A stretch of DNA of 64,000 bases, from NCBI GenBank assembly GCA_018645005.1, contig JABGPJ010000110.1:1-64000 (forward strand), in the 5' to 3' direction. The stretch is from Deltaproteobacteria bacterium. GTDB taxonomy: Bacteria; SAR324; XYD2-FULL-50-16. Under the pieces are notes generated by a model. The model was not told where the DNA came from and did no database searches. It saw only the letters and a program-made list of their open reading frames with translations. Both the position numbers and the translations under genes were made by a program. Shown here piece by piece: positions 28,733 through 38,401 of the stretch; position 1 is the stretch's first letter; each line of letters starts with the position of its first letter.

Positions 28733-29752
28733 ATGACCCCGGTATCAATCAAAAGTTCTATTCAACGGGCGCTGGACGCCCGTGCGGGTCTGCTCTCCCA
28801 ACTACATGATGAGAAGACGGACACCTATCGCCTTTTCCATGGCAGCAATGAAGGTCTACCAGGGTTGACCCTTGATCGTTATGGCAATCGAATTCTGGTC
28901 CAAACCTTTTACGAACCCCTCTCTGAAACAGATAGAAACCTTCTTGAGACTTTCCTGACCAGATGTCTGGATTTTATTCCCGAATTTGATTTTAGAGACC
29001 GCTCCGGCCTAAAAAGAGAAGGCATTGAGACCACCCGGTTAATGGGCTCGCGTCCTTCAGAAATCCATAGCTACTCTCAGGAACTGGGAATCCAATACCT
29101 GATAAAAACAACGCAGCGAGGCTTGGACCCATACCTTTTTTTGGACACCCGCTCCACACGACGGTATATTCTGAAAAACAGCCGCAATTTGTCCGTTTTG
29201 AATCTGTTTGCCTATACCTGCAGTCTTGGCTTATGCGCAGCTATAGGTGGTGCGTCTGAAGTCTGGAACGTGGACTTTGCTGAATCGGCTCTGAATGTGG
29301 GGCGAGCAAACCTGTTGAAAAACGGGCTGTCTGAATCTTCATGGCAGTTTATTCGCGCAGACTTTTTTTCGACGGTCAGACAACTTGCAGGTCTTCCGAT
29401 TAAAGGGAAGGGAAAGCGGAAAAAATATCAAAGATTTGAACCTAAAACGTTTGACCTGGTTATCCTGGACCCGCCACGCTGGGCGACCAGTGTCTTCGGG
29501 GCGGTTGATCTGGTCAGGGATTATCAGAGCATTTTCAAACCGTCGCTGCTGGCAACGAAACCCGGGGGTAGGCTCATCTGCACCAATCATGTTCCTGCTG
29601 TGAATCTCCAGGATTGGTTGGAAATGCTGACACGTTGCGCTACGAAAATCGGGGAAACCATAGAGTTAATTGAAATCATCACTCCAGAAAACGATTTCCC
29701 TTCTCCGGATGGGCAGCATCCCTTAAAAATAGCGGTGGTTGAGCGAAAGTAG
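28733..29752 (+). CDS. Class I SAM-dependent rRNA methyltransferase, RlmI/RlmK-like
   Basis: FHGSNEGLPGLTLDRYGNRILVQTF; GLDPYLFLDTRSTRRYI; VLNLFAYTCSLGLCAAIGGASEVWNVDFAESAL; FDLVILDPPRWA. Confidence 0.88.
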   Translation: MTPVSIKSSIQRALDARAGLLSQLHDEKTDTYRLFHGSNEGLPGLTLDRYGNRILVQTFYEPLSETDRNLLETFLTRCLDFIPEFDFRDRSGLKREGIETTRLMGSRPSEIHSYSQELGIQYLIKTTQRGLDPYLFLDTRSTRRYILKNSRNLSVLNLFAYTCSLGLCAAIGGASEVWNVDFAESALNVGRANLLKNGLSESSWQFIRADFFSTVRQLAGLPIKGKGKRKKYQRFEPKTFDLVILDPPRWATSVFGAVDLVRDYQSIFKPSLLATKPGGRLICTNHVPAVNLQDWLEMLTRCATKIGETIELIEIITPENDFPSPDGQHPLKIAVVERK

Positions 29753-29783
29753 CCCTGGAAACATCTCCTCTGATGGAGATTCT

Positions 29784-30893
29784 TCAATTTATCAGCTTTT
29801 TCAGATGCTCAAGAAGAATTTCCATCTGGGCTTGGGTCCCGATGGAGATCCTAATATAGTTCTGCAACAAATCGGTCGCGAAATACCTTACGAGCACTCC
29901 TTTTTCCTGCAGTTTCTGAAAGATATCCGCAGCATTGGTGTTCAGAACCTGGCAGAGAATGAAGTTCGATTGGCTGGGGGTGACCTGCAGCTGCTGAAAC
30001 ACGGACAGCTCCTTTTGTGTCCAGTCACGAATCCGGGAAAGCTCAGCAACCTGATCCTGAAAATGAGGCAGGTTATTCAGGCAGGTTTCCAATGCAATCT
30101 CAGCGGCAACATTGACGCTGAAAGGGGGTTTGATCCGCATAAATCCACGCGCCAGTTTTTCGGACATGATACCATATCCCACCCTGAGCCCGGCAAGGGC
30201 AAAGCATTTGGAAAAAGTTCGCAGTATCAGTAGATTTTCATTGTTTTTGACCTTGTGCAGAAAACTGCTTTGGGAAAACTCGTGGTATGCTTCGTCCACC
30301 AGTACAACGAGGTTCTGGCTCAGGAAATAGTCCAGAACCGCCTCTTCCAAAAGATTGCCCGATGGATTGTTGGGTGAGCAAAGAATTACCAGCTTGACTC
30401 CTGTCAGATCGATCTGTTTTGCTTTATCAAGAGAGATCGAAAAATCACTTTCCCGGGGGTAAGAACAGAATCGACCTTTGTTCAGTGCAACAACATGGTT
30501 GTAGTATGAGAATGTCGGGGCGAAGCTGATCACTTTTTCACCGGTTTCCAACAGCAAGCGGCAGGCAATATCGATCAATTCATCAGCCCCTGTTCCGGCA
30601 ACTACCATTTCGGGAGAGCAGTCTGCATATTGGGCAATGACCTGTCGTAAATTAACCTGCGCCGGATCTGGATAAATATGATAGTAGCGACCATTCCCCA
30701 GCGCTTCGAGTACCTCAGGCGCGGTACCAAATGGATTTTCATTGGCGTCCAGTTTAATTATCTGCTCTTCTGGCAGATTAAGCCTTTTGGCTATTTGATC
30801 CGGCGGCTCGATAGGAGAATAGGGCGCCATTTCGTTCACAGATCTGCAAATTAAATTATCGATAGACTTCATGTTTTCTGGCATATTATTCAT
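29784..30893 (-). CDS. hisC: Histidinol-phosphate aminotransferase
   Basis: KLDANENPFGTAPEV; YHIYPDPAQVNLRQ; VAGTGADELID; LCSPNNPSGNLL; LVDEAYHEFSQ; LRTFSKCFALAGLRVGYGI. Confidence 0.94.
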   Translation of the reverse strand: MNNMPENMKSIDNLICRSVNEMAPYSPIEPPDQIAKRLNLPEEQIIKLDANENPFGTAPEVLEALGNGRYYHIYPDPAQVNLRQVIAQYADCSPEMVVAGTGADELIDIACRLLLETGEKVISFAPTFSYYNHVVALNKGRFCSYPRESDFSISLDKAKQIDLTGVKLVILCSPNNPSGNLLEEAVLDYFLSQNLVVLVDEAYHEFSQSSFLHKVKNNENLLILRTFSKCFALAGLRVGYGIMSEKLARGFMRIKPPFSVNVAAEIALETCLNNLPHFQDQVAELSRIRDWTQKELSVFQQLQVTPSQSNFILCQVLNTNAADIFQKLQEKGVLVRYFATDLLQNYIRISIGTQAQMEILLEHLKKLIN

Positions 30894-31255
30894 GGGTCCG
30901 GGTAAAACTCTGCCAAGATATAACAGCCGGTTCCCGGACTGACTCTCAGGAGAAATTGCGTTGTGTTAAAAAACAGGAAAAGTCAAAACAGAGACTTTTT
31001 GTATTTGAGCTGCATAAGCAGTATAGGAAGTTGAGCTTAATTCGTGAAGATGTTAATAAAAAAAAATGAAAAAGAGGGAAGACAGGTTGCTTTTATTTTC
31101 TACATAGCATAAGAATGTATTGATTTCACACTCATAAGTAAAAAAATCTACAATTTTGTAATGCTTGAGTGTTTTGAATCAGATTCAGCAATGTACAGGT
31201 TGGGCGGAACAAATTTTGACAAAGTACTGTCATTGACTTCAACTTTGGGGAAAAT

Positions 31256-31567
31256 GTGAACGTAAGAATATACGTGGGGAATCTGCCTTTCAGGACGACA
31301 GACGCGGAATTGCGGACACTGTTTGAGGGGTATGGAGAGGTTGAATCTGCCGATGTGATTCGGTATAAAGGGTCAGGTCGATCAAAAGGATATGCTTTTG
31401 TACAGATGGATGAAGAGGCTTCGGAAAAAGCAGCTGCTGAGCTGAATGAAAAAGAATATGAAGGACGGATGCTTAAAGTCCGGGTTGCAAAGCCCCGTGA
31501 AAACTATCCACGGAAGCAAGATCAGATTTCCGGAGATACAAAATCCATGCGTATCGGGATTGATTAG
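31256..31567 (+). CDS. RRM-type RNA-binding protein
   Basis: RNP2 IYVGNL and RNP1 KGYAFVQM; GTG start. Confidence 0.93.
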   Translation: MNVRIYVGNLPFRTTDAELRTLFEGYGEVESADVIRYKGSGRSKGYAFVQMDEEASEKAAAELNEKEYEGRMLKVRVAKPRENYPRKQDQISGDTKSMRIGID

Positions 31568-31665
31568 GTTCGTGTTCCGATCTGATCAGAGAACAGCGGA
31601 AAATGAATTGAATGCGGATGAGCGTTATACGCAGTCCTGCTCCCCGCTGGATTGAGATATGATGC

Positions 31666-32541
31666 TTAGAAATAGTAGTGGACTGAGAACGAGGGAAACG
31701 TACTGAGGGACAAATCAGAGGCGTCGTAGTTTCCGGCTTTTTGAATCCGATATCCGATTTCTCCGGTAAAGCCAAAGTTTGGCAGGGTTGAAAAGAACAT
31801 TTCGACGCCAATAAACGCTCCCAACGATGTGCCTGTTCCTTTCACACCACTGGCACTATCATTGATCTGCAGGTACCCGATTGAACCACCATAATAGAGC
31901 AGGATATCCTGAACCTGATCAAAAACAAGACCCATTCGATAGTCAACAGCAAAAATCGACAAATCAGCTCCGGCATAGCTGGCGTTTCCGTATGCCAGTA
32001 GAACATTTCCAAAGAGGTTGTTGTCGAAAAACATCTTATAACTTAGTTGATCACTGGCGTAGTTTGTGATTCCTCCCGCTGAGTTGAGTGTCGACTTTTT
32101 CTGTACATAACCGATACCGTTACGCTGGTCCATTTTCATTCTCGATTTTATGGCCGTAATAAAATTGATACTTGCAGTGGGCAATTGCAGCACACCGTGT
32201 CCAGCTGCCGATTCTACCGTAATGAATTCGTTTGAAAACTGTGTAATGGTTCCTTCGATAACTTCCCCGTTTTTCAGATAAATCGTAAAGACATTCGGTT
32301 TTGAAATCTCGTTTTGGTAATCTTTGACCGATCCCAGATAATCGATAAGATGAATCTCCATGTAAGGTATTTCCTTCGATTCCGAATCCGTCTCAAGGGT
32401 AATAGAGTCCTTGTTGTATTTTGTAATTGTTCCTTGATAAACTTCTTCATTCTCCAAAACAATTGTTTCAGCCGTCAGGTTCAGCGCGAGAAAAAAAATG
32501 CTGATGATGGAGAACAAAATGGGTTTAAAAAGCTTTTTCAT
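31666..32541 (-). CDS. Exported protein: two Sm-like/SH3-like repeats plus C-terminal beta-barrel-like region
   Basis: Signal peptide MKKLFKPILFSIISIFFLALNLTA; repeats IVLENEEVYQGTITKYNKDSITLET and IYLKNGEVIEGTITQFSNEFITVES; end SFSVHYYF. Confidence 0.65.
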   Translation of the reverse strand: MKKLFKPILFSIISIFFLALNLTAETIVLENEEVYQGTITKYNKDSITLETDSESKEIPYMEIHLIDYLGSVKDYQNEISKPNVFTIYLKNGEVIEGTITQFSNEFITVESAAGHGVLQLPTASINFITAIKSRMKMDQRNGIGYVQKKSTLNSAGGITNYASDQLSYKMFFDNNLFGNVLLAYGNASYAGADLSIFAVDYRMGLVFDQVQDILLYYGGSIGYLQINDSASGVKGTGTSLGAFIGVEMFFSTLPNFGFTGEIGYRIQKAGNYDASDLSLSTFPSFSVHYYF

Positions 32542-33025
32542 TACAATATCCTGGTTAGATACTTTTCGGTTAAGCATAACATTAAACTGATTTGTGGATC
32601 GTTCCGATAATAGCAGCACGTATTTCTTTTTTTCGCTATTTCATTGTTCCAACAGTAAATGCAAATAAAACACCATGTAAGTTACAATATTGAAAATCGC
32701 TTGTTATTTATAGAGAAATTAGATTAACCTAGAGTGAGTTGATTGATTAATATCGGGACTGAGGAACGACCTTAAGAATTTGAATGAGATGACAGACTTC
32801 TGACAGAAACTCAGGTGCTCCACGGATTTTATTTCATCCAGTCAATCCATATCTATGATATTACATCAAATAACTAGATATTTGATTGGGAAATATTTAA
32901 ATTCAAACGCCAACTGAAGGGAACTAACCATATATTGACTTGTATTCCGTTTTTATGGTCCCAAAAGGGTAACGTATCGTAGAGCAGACTATTTAGATTC
33001 AAGAATTACTCGCTTATTGACGGCT

Positions 33026-33697
33026 ATGACGGTTATTGCACTGGATGGACCAGCAGGTTCTGGGAAAAGTACTGTGGCGAAACATCTTTCGCAACAACTT
33101 AAATTTGAATATATCGATTCGGGAGCTATCTATCGATCCTTGACATTTTATGGGCTTCAATACTTGGGTGCGGGATGTCAGGGGAAAGAAGAGGAGATTG
33201 CAAACTGGTTTTCTGAGAATCCGGACCAGATAAAAATCACCTATGAGGATCACACACAGATCATGTGGTTGAAAGGGAGTGATATTTCACGTCAGATTCG
33301 CAGCCCTGAAGTCACGCGGGAGGTTCGGTTTGTTTCGGACAGTCCCGCCTGCAGGGAAATAGTCAATCAGAAAATGCGTGATCTGGCAGAAAAGTACGAT
33401 GTTGTTATAGATGGTAGAGATATCGGAACGAAAGTATTCCCGGAGACCCGTTATAAATTCTATCTGGACGGCAAACCAGAGATCCGCGTAGCTCGTCGGG
33501 CAAAAGAGATGAACATTCCGTTACAGGGAGAGGCTTTTGATCAGCTTCTCAAAGGTCTTCTCGATAGAGATGCCAGCGATATGGCTCGGGAGATAGCACC
33601 ACTCTGCCAGGCGGAAGATGCTGTCTTGGTTGATACGTCTGCTTTAACGGTTGATGAAGTAGTGGAAACGATCAGGAAACATCTGGGATCGTCTTGA
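33026..33697 (+). CDS. cmk: Cytidylate kinase
   Basis: VIALDGPAGSGKSTVAKHLSQQLKFEYIDSGAIYRSLTF; VIDGRDIGTKVFPET; DRDASDMAREIAPL. Confidence 0.97.
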   Translation: MTVIALDGPAGSGKSTVAKHLSQQLKFEYIDSGAIYRSLTFYGLQYLGAGCQGKEEEIANWFSENPDQIKITYEDHTQIMWLKGSDISRQIRSPEVTREVRFVSDSPACREIVNQKMRDLAEKYDVVIDGRDIGTKVFPETRYKFYLDGKPEIRVARRAKEMNIPLQGEAFDQLLKGLLDRDASDMAREIAPLCQAEDAVLVDTSALTVDEVVETIRKHLGSS

Positions 33698-33711
33698 GGA
33701 AAAGGAGCGCG

Positions 33712-34170
33712 TCAGTCCTGAATATAGTACGCTCTAAACAGCAGTTCGGGATCGATGACAAAAATATATTTGCCTTTGTATAGCTGAATAAAACTGAAAA
33801 TTGTTTTGGGAATGTCTGGAGGGAAATGAGAAAATTCATCGATTTCCAGTTTTTTGTTAGGCAGTTGTTTCAGCGGGATTCGCATCAATAAACCGCTGAT
33901 GCAGATTCCCAAGTCGGAGCCGCCTGATATCTCTTTAATAAATAAATACCCGCCATTATTGAAGTGGGCTTGAGATAATCCAAGCAGTGACCCGAAATGG
34001 ATAAACCTGCCTTGCAAAAGATCTTTTTTTCTCTCAAATTGCCAGATTGGAGAACTATTCCCGGAATGTGATATCCACACCTGGTTTAAAGAAATATGGT
34101 ATTTGAATTCGTTTGGAAAGATACCGAAATAGAGGTCTTTCTCCTGAAAAATGATGAGTGATTTATCCAT
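33712..34170 (-). CDS. CheW-like domain protein (divergent, stand-alone)
   Basis: IIFQEKDLYFGIFPNEFKYHISLNQVW...GRFIHFGSLLGL..GGYLFIKEISGGSDLGICISGLLMRIPLKQL..YKGKYIFVIDPELLF. Confidence 0.5.
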   Translation of the reverse strand: MDKSLIIFQEKDLYFGIFPNEFKYHISLNQVWISHSGNSSPIWQFERKKDLLQGRFIHFGSLLGLSQAHFNNGGYLFIKEISGGSDLGICISGLLMRIPLKQLPNKKLEIDEFSHFPPDIPKTIFSFIQLYKGKYIFVIDPELLFRAYYIQD

Positions 34171-34308
34171 TTAGGAAGTGGCGTATTTCCAGTTTAAATG
34201 ATGTGAGCGACTTACGAATTAGATCTGTGGTAATTGATAAATCATTGTGAAAAGTAAAATACCACTTGTCAATTCGATTTTTCAAAATCTCAAGACAGGG
34301 CTTATGAA

Positions 34309-34974
34309 ATGCTTCAAAGCGATCATTACGAACTGCTGGACAAACTGCGGTTTGGTAAAAATAGTGATGAAAGAAAAGAAGCGCTGAACGTATTGATCAA
34401 TTTCGAATATGAAGCGCGATTTGACGCAGCGGACTTTTTGAAATTGTTGGCCGATGATGATCCGGTATATCAGGTATACGCCATTGGTGCCATAGGCCGC
34501 CAAAAGGTCAACGCTGGAATTTCAGAACTAAAGCGTATCTATGCAAGTTCTTCGGATACGATGATTCTGAATGAGCTGCTGACCGCTTTTCTACAATTTG
34601 AAACAGATGATTTCCTGGACATTGTGGTCGAAAAACTGAAAAAACTGAGTAGAAAGCCGTGGGTGTTTCAAACCAGATTACGTGCTTCCGGTAGTGTTTC
34701 TGATAAAACGTTTATTTTGAATCAGATATTGATCCCTTCCCTCAGATATATTCAGATTGCTGGCAATGCCACCGTCGAGAAGACAGCGAGACTTTTTCTT
34801 GATCACGAAGACGCGAATGTTCGCTGGCACGCCTTGATGGTGTTTGACAAACTGGAAATTGCACTTAAACCGGATATTGTGAGTCAGATAAAAGAATCGG
34901 ACTCAAGTCCACTGGTCAGAGAGTTGGCTACTCTTTTAATAGAAAAACGCGGGAGTAATGCGGTTACATCATAG
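34309..34974 (+). CDS. HEAT-repeat-like protein
   Basis: Repeated helical pairs: FGKNSDERKEALNVLI; LADDDPVYQVYAIGAIGRQK; FLDHEDANVRWHALMVFDKLE. Confidence 0.65.
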   Translation: MLQSDHYELLDKLRFGKNSDERKEALNVLINFEYEARFDAADFLKLLADDDPVYQVYAIGAIGRQKVNAGISELKRIYASSSDTMILNELLTAFLQFETDDFLDIVVEKLKKLSRKPWVFQTRLRASGSVSDKTFILNQILIPSLRYIQIAGNATVEKTARLFLDHEDANVRWHALMVFDKLEIALKPDIVSQIKESDSSPLVRELATLLIEKRGSNAVTS

Positions 34975-34981
34975 ATGATAA

Positions 34982-36925
34982 TTGGCTGCACAAAAAAAAT
35001 CTAGAAGTGATAGAGGCGAAGTGTTAAACGAATTAAAAAAATGCAATGAAATTCAATGTCTTTCATTGAAAAAATTAGAGGAGCTGGCTGGGGACTGCCG
35101 AAAACAAATCCTGGAAGTGGTCAGTCAGACAGGCGGTCACTTGGCATCCTCGCTGGGGGCTGTTGAATTGACGGTGGCTCTGGCAAAAGTCTTTGACCTG
35201 GAAAGAGATAAAGTTGTCTGGGATGTGGGGCACCAGACCTATGCCTATAAATTACTGACCGGTAGAAGTGACCGTTTTAATCAGATTGGCAAAAAAGGCG
35301 GCTTATCCAAATTCCTTTCCCGTTTCGAGTCAAAATATGATCATTTTGGAGCCGGGCATGCATCGACCTCTATCTCCGCTTCATTGGGGATCAGCAAGGC
35401 GCGTACTCTCAACGGTGACGATTTCAAAACCATCGCTGTGATTGGGGATGGTGCTATGACGGGTGGACTCGCCTATGAAGCACTGAATCATACCGGTCAT
35501 CTGGATGAGAACCTCATCGTTATCCTTAACGATAACGAAATGAGCATTGATGTAAATGTGGGTGCCTTGTCACGGACGGTACTCAATATCTCCTCCTCTA
35601 AATCCTTCAACAGGGTTCGTGCGGAAATCATTCGGCAGATAAGGGAGCACAAACTGCCCCTGGCCATTACCAAAACCATGGATCGTGTGAATGATTCGCT
35701 GATGGCATTTTTCACCAAAGGGATCTGGTTTGAAAAATTCAACTTCCGATATTTTGGACAGGCAGATGGACATAGTATAAAAGACCTGGTCTCTTTTCTG
35801 AAGCTGATCAAAGATATAAGGGGACCGATTCTGCTCCACGTAATCACGCAAAAGGGGAAAGGATTTCAGCCCGCAGAGATGAATCCGGCGCAATTTCACG
35901 GTGTTGGACCCTTTGACCTGGTCTCAGGAAAGCCGCAGAAACGAGTACAAAAAGGAAAGAGCTATACCAGCATCTGGAGCCGAAGTTTTGCTCAGATTAT
36001 GGATGCTGATGAAAAAGTGGTGGGGGTCAGTGCCGCCATGTCTGCGAATACGGGTCTGGCAGAAATTCAAAAATCCCATCCAGATAGAATTTTTGATGTG
36101 GGTATTGCGGAAGGGCATGCGGTGACCTTTGCCGGTGGTATGTCTACTGAAGGAATAAAGCCCTTTGTCGTTATCTATTCCACCTTTCTGCAACGTGCGT
36201 TTGATCATATTACCCACGATATCTGCAGGCAGAGCCTTCCGGTCCGATTTATTCTGGACAGAGGTGGGTTTGTCGGTGCGGATGGCGCGACCCATCATGG
36301 CATTCTGGATTTGACATATCTGCGGATGATTCCCAACATGGTTGTTATGGTGCCCAAAGACGGTACGGAAATGCAGGCAATGATCAATCTGGCGTATAAG
36401 TATAATGACGGCCCCATTGCTATGAGGTTTCCTAGAGGGAGTACAACTGAGTATTCCGAACTCCTTCAAAGTGAGTTACCAGAGCTGTCCTTTGGAAAAG
36501 GAGAAAAGCTGCAGACAGGGGCGGATATATTGTTGCTGGCGGTCGGAACTATGGTGGAAAGTGCTCTGGAGGTAGCCAAAATATTAGAAGCGACCGGTCT
36601 CTCGGTGGGCGTCATCAATGCCCGATTTGTCAAGCCCCTGGACCAGGAATTGATCTTGTCAATGGTCTCTTCTGTCAAGCTGATTGCAACGATGGAAGAA
36701 AATGTCCGGACAGGTGGATTTGGCAGCGGAATCCTGGAACTGCTGGCTGAACATGAAATTCTCAAACCCGTCGTTCAATTTGGTGTTCCTGACCAATTTA
36801 TTAAATTTGCCAGCCGTGAGGAACAGATTGAGGAAGCTGGGTTGGATGTGCCGTCTATGACGGCAAAGCTTCAACGGGTCTGGAAGAAAATGACCGGGCC
36901 TACGAAAAATCAGGTGGCGGTATAA
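34982..36925 (+). CDS. dxs: 1-deoxy-D-xylulose-5-phosphate synthase
   Basis: TGGHLASSLGAVELTVAL; DVGHQTYAYKLLTGR; GHASTSISASLGI; VIGDGAMTGGLAYEALN; DRGGFVGADGATHHG. TTG start assumed. Confidence 0.97.
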   Translation: MAAQKKSRSDRGEVLNELKKCNEIQCLSLKKLEELAGDCRKQILEVVSQTGGHLASSLGAVELTVALAKVFDLERDKVVWDVGHQTYAYKLLTGRSDRFNQIGKKGGLSKFLSRFESKYDHFGAGHASTSISASLGISKARTLNGDDFKTIAVIGDGAMTGGLAYEALNHTGHLDENLIVILNDNEMSIDVNVGALSRTVLNISSSKSFNRVRAEIIRQIREHKLPLAITKTMDRVNDSLMAFFTKGIWFEKFNFRYFGQADGHSIKDLVSFLKLIKDIRGPILLHVITQKGKGFQPAEMNPAQFHGVGPFDLVSGKPQKRVQKGKSYTSIWSRSFAQIMDADEKVVGVSAAMSANTGLAEIQKSHPDRIFDVGIAEGHAVTFAGGMSTEGIKPFVVIYSTFLQRAFDHITHDICRQSLPVRFILDRGGFVGADGATHHGILDLTYLRMIPNMVVMVPKDGTEMQAMINLAYKYNDGPIAMRFPRGSTTEYSELLQSELPELSFGKGEKLQTGADILLLAVGTMVESALEVAKILEATGLSVGVINARFVKPLDQELILSMVSSVKLIATMEENVRTGGFGSGILELLAEHEILKPVVQFGVPDQFIKFASREEQIEEAGLDVPSMTAKLQRVWKKMTGPTKNQVAV

Positions 36926-38369
36926 ACCCGCCACAGATGTCAGTCATTAACTGTGCGATATGAATGGAAGTCCGATCTTCCAGGTAGGGCGCGACGATCT
37001 GTATTCCTACTGGAAGATTCTGTGGCGTCAAGCCAACCGGGGCAATGGTTGATGGCAGGAAAACAACATTGGAGAGCCCAGCCCAGCCCATGACGTTTGT
37101 ATAAGGTTCTTCGCGTTCATTGATGGTCAAGGTTCGTTTAAACCAGGCACTATGGTCATGAGGGATAGCAACGACGCAGGTTGCAGGACACAGCAGGGCA
37201 TCGAATTCTTGAAAAAAATCCGCCCACTTCTCACGCAGCAATTGTCTCCGGCTGTCCGCCAGCAGCCAGTCACGATGACGCTGGATGGCTCCCTGGGTCT
37301 GAAGTGATTGATACTGGGTATCGTCCGGTGAAAGCTGAGGCTCACGGTCAAGCCACCGCTGAAACACTTCTGGTTCAGCACCTGCACCCATCACGGCATT
37401 CAACAGCTGGATGAAAATCCGATAACTCTCTTCAAAACCAACATCCGGTCTTTTGTCCTCAATAGTCACACCAGCCTCGGCCAAGGCATCGACTGCATTC
37501 TGCAGACAGTCTCCAACAGCACTATCTACCGGGCAGATGGGATCATCCAGCCAGAGTCCAATTTTGTAGTCTTTCAACGCTTTTTTTCTTGCAGGTGGTA
37601 GTTGGATTTTCCAGGCTTTTCGATCCGGTATCTCTGGTCCGACGATCAGGTCCATCATCAACTGCAGATCTTCAGCGCTCCGGGCCAGGGGGCCATTTAC
37701 GACAATGTCGGTATTAATGCCATAGTCCCCATTGAATAAACCTGGGATCGGGGGCAGCGTACCGTGATGGGGGACGATTCCGAAAGTGGATTTATGACCG
37801 TATATACCGCAGAAATTGGCGGGATGCCGGATGGATCCGCCGATGTCGTTGCCGATCTCCACTGCGGTCAGTCCTGCAGCGACGGATGCAGCCGAACCCC
37901 CGGACGATCCACCGGGTGTGCGATTCATGTCCCAGGGATTGTTGGTGGTACCATGCAGCGGGTTGTAGGTTTGAAAATCAGCCCCAAATGTTGGAAGATT
38001 GGTTTTTCCGAAAATGATAGCACCGGCGTCCACCAGTTTCTGAACCAACGGGGCGTTTCTCAATGGTTGATGATGCTCCAGGTCTTTTGAACCCGCGCTG
38101 CATGGCATACCCAGCACTTCGATGTTGTCTTTGATGGTCATCGGGAGTCCATGTAGTAACCCCCAGTTTTCACCGATCGAAGTTGCTCGGTCTGCTTTTT
38201 CAGCGCTTTCGCGAGCCTGGTCAAAGGCAGTGGTGATGATAGCGTTCAACTTTGGATTCAGCCGTTCATAACGTTGAATGTAACAGTCCAGCAGTTCTGT
38301 TGACGTAATCTCTTTTTCCCGAATCATGCGGGTCAACTCAACCGCAGATTTGAAAACAATATCAGCCAT
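36900..38369 (-). CDS. Amidase (amidase signature family)
   Basis: GLPMTIKDNIEVLGMPCSAGS; NRTPGGSSGGSAASVAAGLTAVEIGNDIGGSIRHPANFCGIYGHKST. Overlaps the dxs 3' end by 26 bp. Confidence 0.95.
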   Translation of the reverse strand: MADIVFKSAVELTRMIREKEITSTELLDCYIQRYERLNPKLNAIITTAFDQARESAEKADRATSIGENWGLLHGLPMTIKDNIEVLGMPCSAGSKDLEHHQPLRNAPLVQKLVDAGAIIFGKTNLPTFGADFQTYNPLHGTTNNPWDMNRTPGGSSGGSAASVAAGLTAVEIGNDIGGSIRHPANFCGIYGHKSTFGIVPHHGTLPPIPGLFNGDYGINTDIVVNGPLARSAEDLQLMMDLIVGPEIPDRKAWKIQLPPARKKALKDYKIGLWLDDPICPVDSAVGDCLQNAVDALAEAGVTIEDKRPDVGFEESYRIFIQLLNAVMGAGAEPEVFQRWLDREPQLSPDDTQYQSLQTQGAIQRHRDWLLADSRRQLLREKWADFFQEFDALLCPATCVVAIPHDHSAWFKRTLTINEREEPYTNVMGWAGLSNVVFLPSTIAPVGLTPQNLPVGIQIVAPYLEDRTSIHIAQLMTDICGGFIPPPDFS

Positions 38370-38401
38370 TCTTCCTTTTTGATGAGAGTATTGGGGGGAA
38401 A

